Shown one piece after another: positions 40,589-41,150 of a stretch of DNA of 41,150 nt. Position 1 is the stretch's first letter. Every line of letters begins with the position of its first letter. The stretch is from the NCBI GenBank assembly GCA_913047795.1, contig CAJWTS010000035.1, positions 1 to 41,150 of the forward strand, given 5' to 3'. Position numbers and translations under genes: made by a program. A model generated the notes under the pieces. That model was not told the DNA's origin. It did not search any database and worked only from the letters and a program-made list of their open reading frames with translations. The stretch comes from an uncultured Verrucomicrobiota bacterium (GTDB lineage Bacteria > Verrucomicrobiota > Kiritimatiellia > CAJWTS01).

Positions 40589-41150
40589 ATGCCGGAAGAA
40601 GATAAGGATGGGAAACTGTTTTATAAAGACGTGCCGCAGGAAACGCCGGGCTTCTTTCTGAAGGGGTGCGGAAATCTCGATTGGGGAATGAAGAACCGCA
40701 TGGCGCGCGTCTTCAATCCGGAGTCGGGGCGGACGGTCATGCTGGCCGTGGATCACGGATATTTCCAGGGTCCCACCACCGGGCTGGAACGGATCGACCT
40801 GAACATTGTGCCGTTGCTGCCGGTATGCGACGCGCTGTTCTGCACGCGCGGAATTCTCCGCTCGGTGATTCCGCCCGATAATCAGAAACCGGTGGTATTG
40901 CGCGCCAGCGGTGGCCCGAGCATTCTGAAGGAACTCTCCGACGAGCAGATTGCCATGGACATGGAGGACGCCGTGCGGCTGAACGCGGCCGGCGTGGGCA
41001 TCCAGATATTCATCGGAGGGGAGTTCGAGACGCGATCGATCCACAATATGACCCGCCTGGTAGATGCCGGGTTGCGCTGCGGGGTGCCCGTGATGGGTGT
41101 GACCGCTGTTGGCAAGGAGTTGACGCGCAACGCGAAGTATTTCCGTCTCG
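40589..41150 (+). CDS. LsrF/DhnA-type class I aldolase, runs off the window
   Basis: The first 187 codons of a class I aldolase of the DhnA/LsrF family. Conserved parts are [33 protein letters not shown] (Asp 55, His 56), [21 protein letters not shown] and [10 protein letters not shown]. LsrF itself thiolyses the phosphorylated autoinducer-2 product; related proteins are fructose-bisphosphate or ADH-synthase-type aldolases, and the Schiff-base lysine would lie near the end of or beyond the window. GGGAGA stands seven bases before the ATG. No lsrABCDK genes are seen nearby, so an AI-2 role is not supported by context within this window. Confidence 0.85.
   Translation, partial: MPEEDKDGKLFYKDVPQETPGFFLKGCGNLDWGMKNRMARVFNPESGRTVMLAVDHGYFQGPTTGLERIDLNIVPLLPVCDALFCTRGILRSVIPPDNQKPVVLRASGGPSILKELSDEQIAMDMEDAVRLNAAGVGIQIFIGGEFETRSIHNMTRLVDAGLRCGVPVMGVTAVGKELTRNAKYFRL

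Noticed and set aside
1..41150. CRISPR arrays, rRNA, tRNA, transposases, integrases or att sites
   Set aside because: None were seen: no regularly spaced repeats, no recombinase motifs and no recognisable RNA genes.

Overview
The window reads as one long GC-rich contig from an uncultured Gram-negative heterotroph, with a short foreign-looking end. From about position 500 to the right edge, base composition and codon use look uniform by eye. Gene content is dominated by small-molecule and carbohydrate catabolism: seven phytanoyl-CoA dioxygenase-like (PhyH) proteins, Gfo/Idh/MocA, ThuA, DegT, SDR/MDR, RraA, SGNH, two ceramidase-type hydrolases, GH127, an oligogalacturonate-lyase-like propeller and amidohydrolase-2. 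This repertoire is typical of uncultured Poribacteria, Latescibacterota, Hydrogenedentota, Lentisphaerota or Kiritimatiellota, but no marker gene is present, so the lineage is only a guess. The first ~485 bases are AT-rich and encode the end of a Bacteroidetes-type GldB protein. They join an interrupted MFS gene and look like an assembly chimera or a recent insertion.

Layout. 0.5-1.3 kb: 5' part of an MFS gene (minus). 1.6-2.3 kb: calcineurin-like phosphoesterase (plus). 2.3-4.4 kb (minus): a complete MDR dehydrogenase surrounded by three remnants (second MDR tail, peptidase-M28-like tail, PIN-domain tail). 4.6-12 kb, mainly plus: DegT aminotransferase, ceramidase-like hydrolase, (minus) GST-N/glutaredoxin, Gfo/Idh oxidoreductase, purU, PhyH, ThuA. 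18.2-12.1 kb (minus): one long operon with a good sigma70-type promoter at 18181-18209, comprising PhyH, SGNH esterase, RraA-like aldolase, N,N-dimethylformamidase-like hydrolase, a frameshifted glycosidase remnant, SDR and Kelch protein. 21.2-18.3 kb (minus): HMA-domain periplasmic protein plus beta-barrel, then a hypothetical gene coupled to a PhyH. 21.5-24.8 kb: MFS transporter, MscS channel and a strikingly eukaryote-like exported cyclophilin. 25.2-28.2 kb: PhyH with an HxG iron motif, lactonase remnant, PhyH, DMT transporter. 34.9-28.3 kb (minus): PhyH, toroid-like protein, beta-propeller, GH127 and oligogalacturonate-lyase-like protein, which suggests pectin or arabinan-type sugar breakdown. 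35.0-41.15 kb: sugar-phosphate isomerase/epimerase, second ceramidase-like hydrolase, an in-frame amidohydrolase-SDR chimera overlapping a PhyH, a fuconolactonase-type amidohydrolase, NAD-dependent epimerase and a partial LsrF-like aldolase.

Two patterns stand out. First, four of the seven PhyH genes overlap a neighbouring reading frame (GTGA, ATGA or longer overlaps), so the oxygenases appear to be made in fixed ratio with specific partner proteins. Second, at least seven truncated, frameshifted or fused gene remnants lie between intact genes, nearly all from the same catabolic families, which points to repeated cassette shuffling by deletion. No rRNA, tRNA, CRISPR array, transposase or integrase was recognised.
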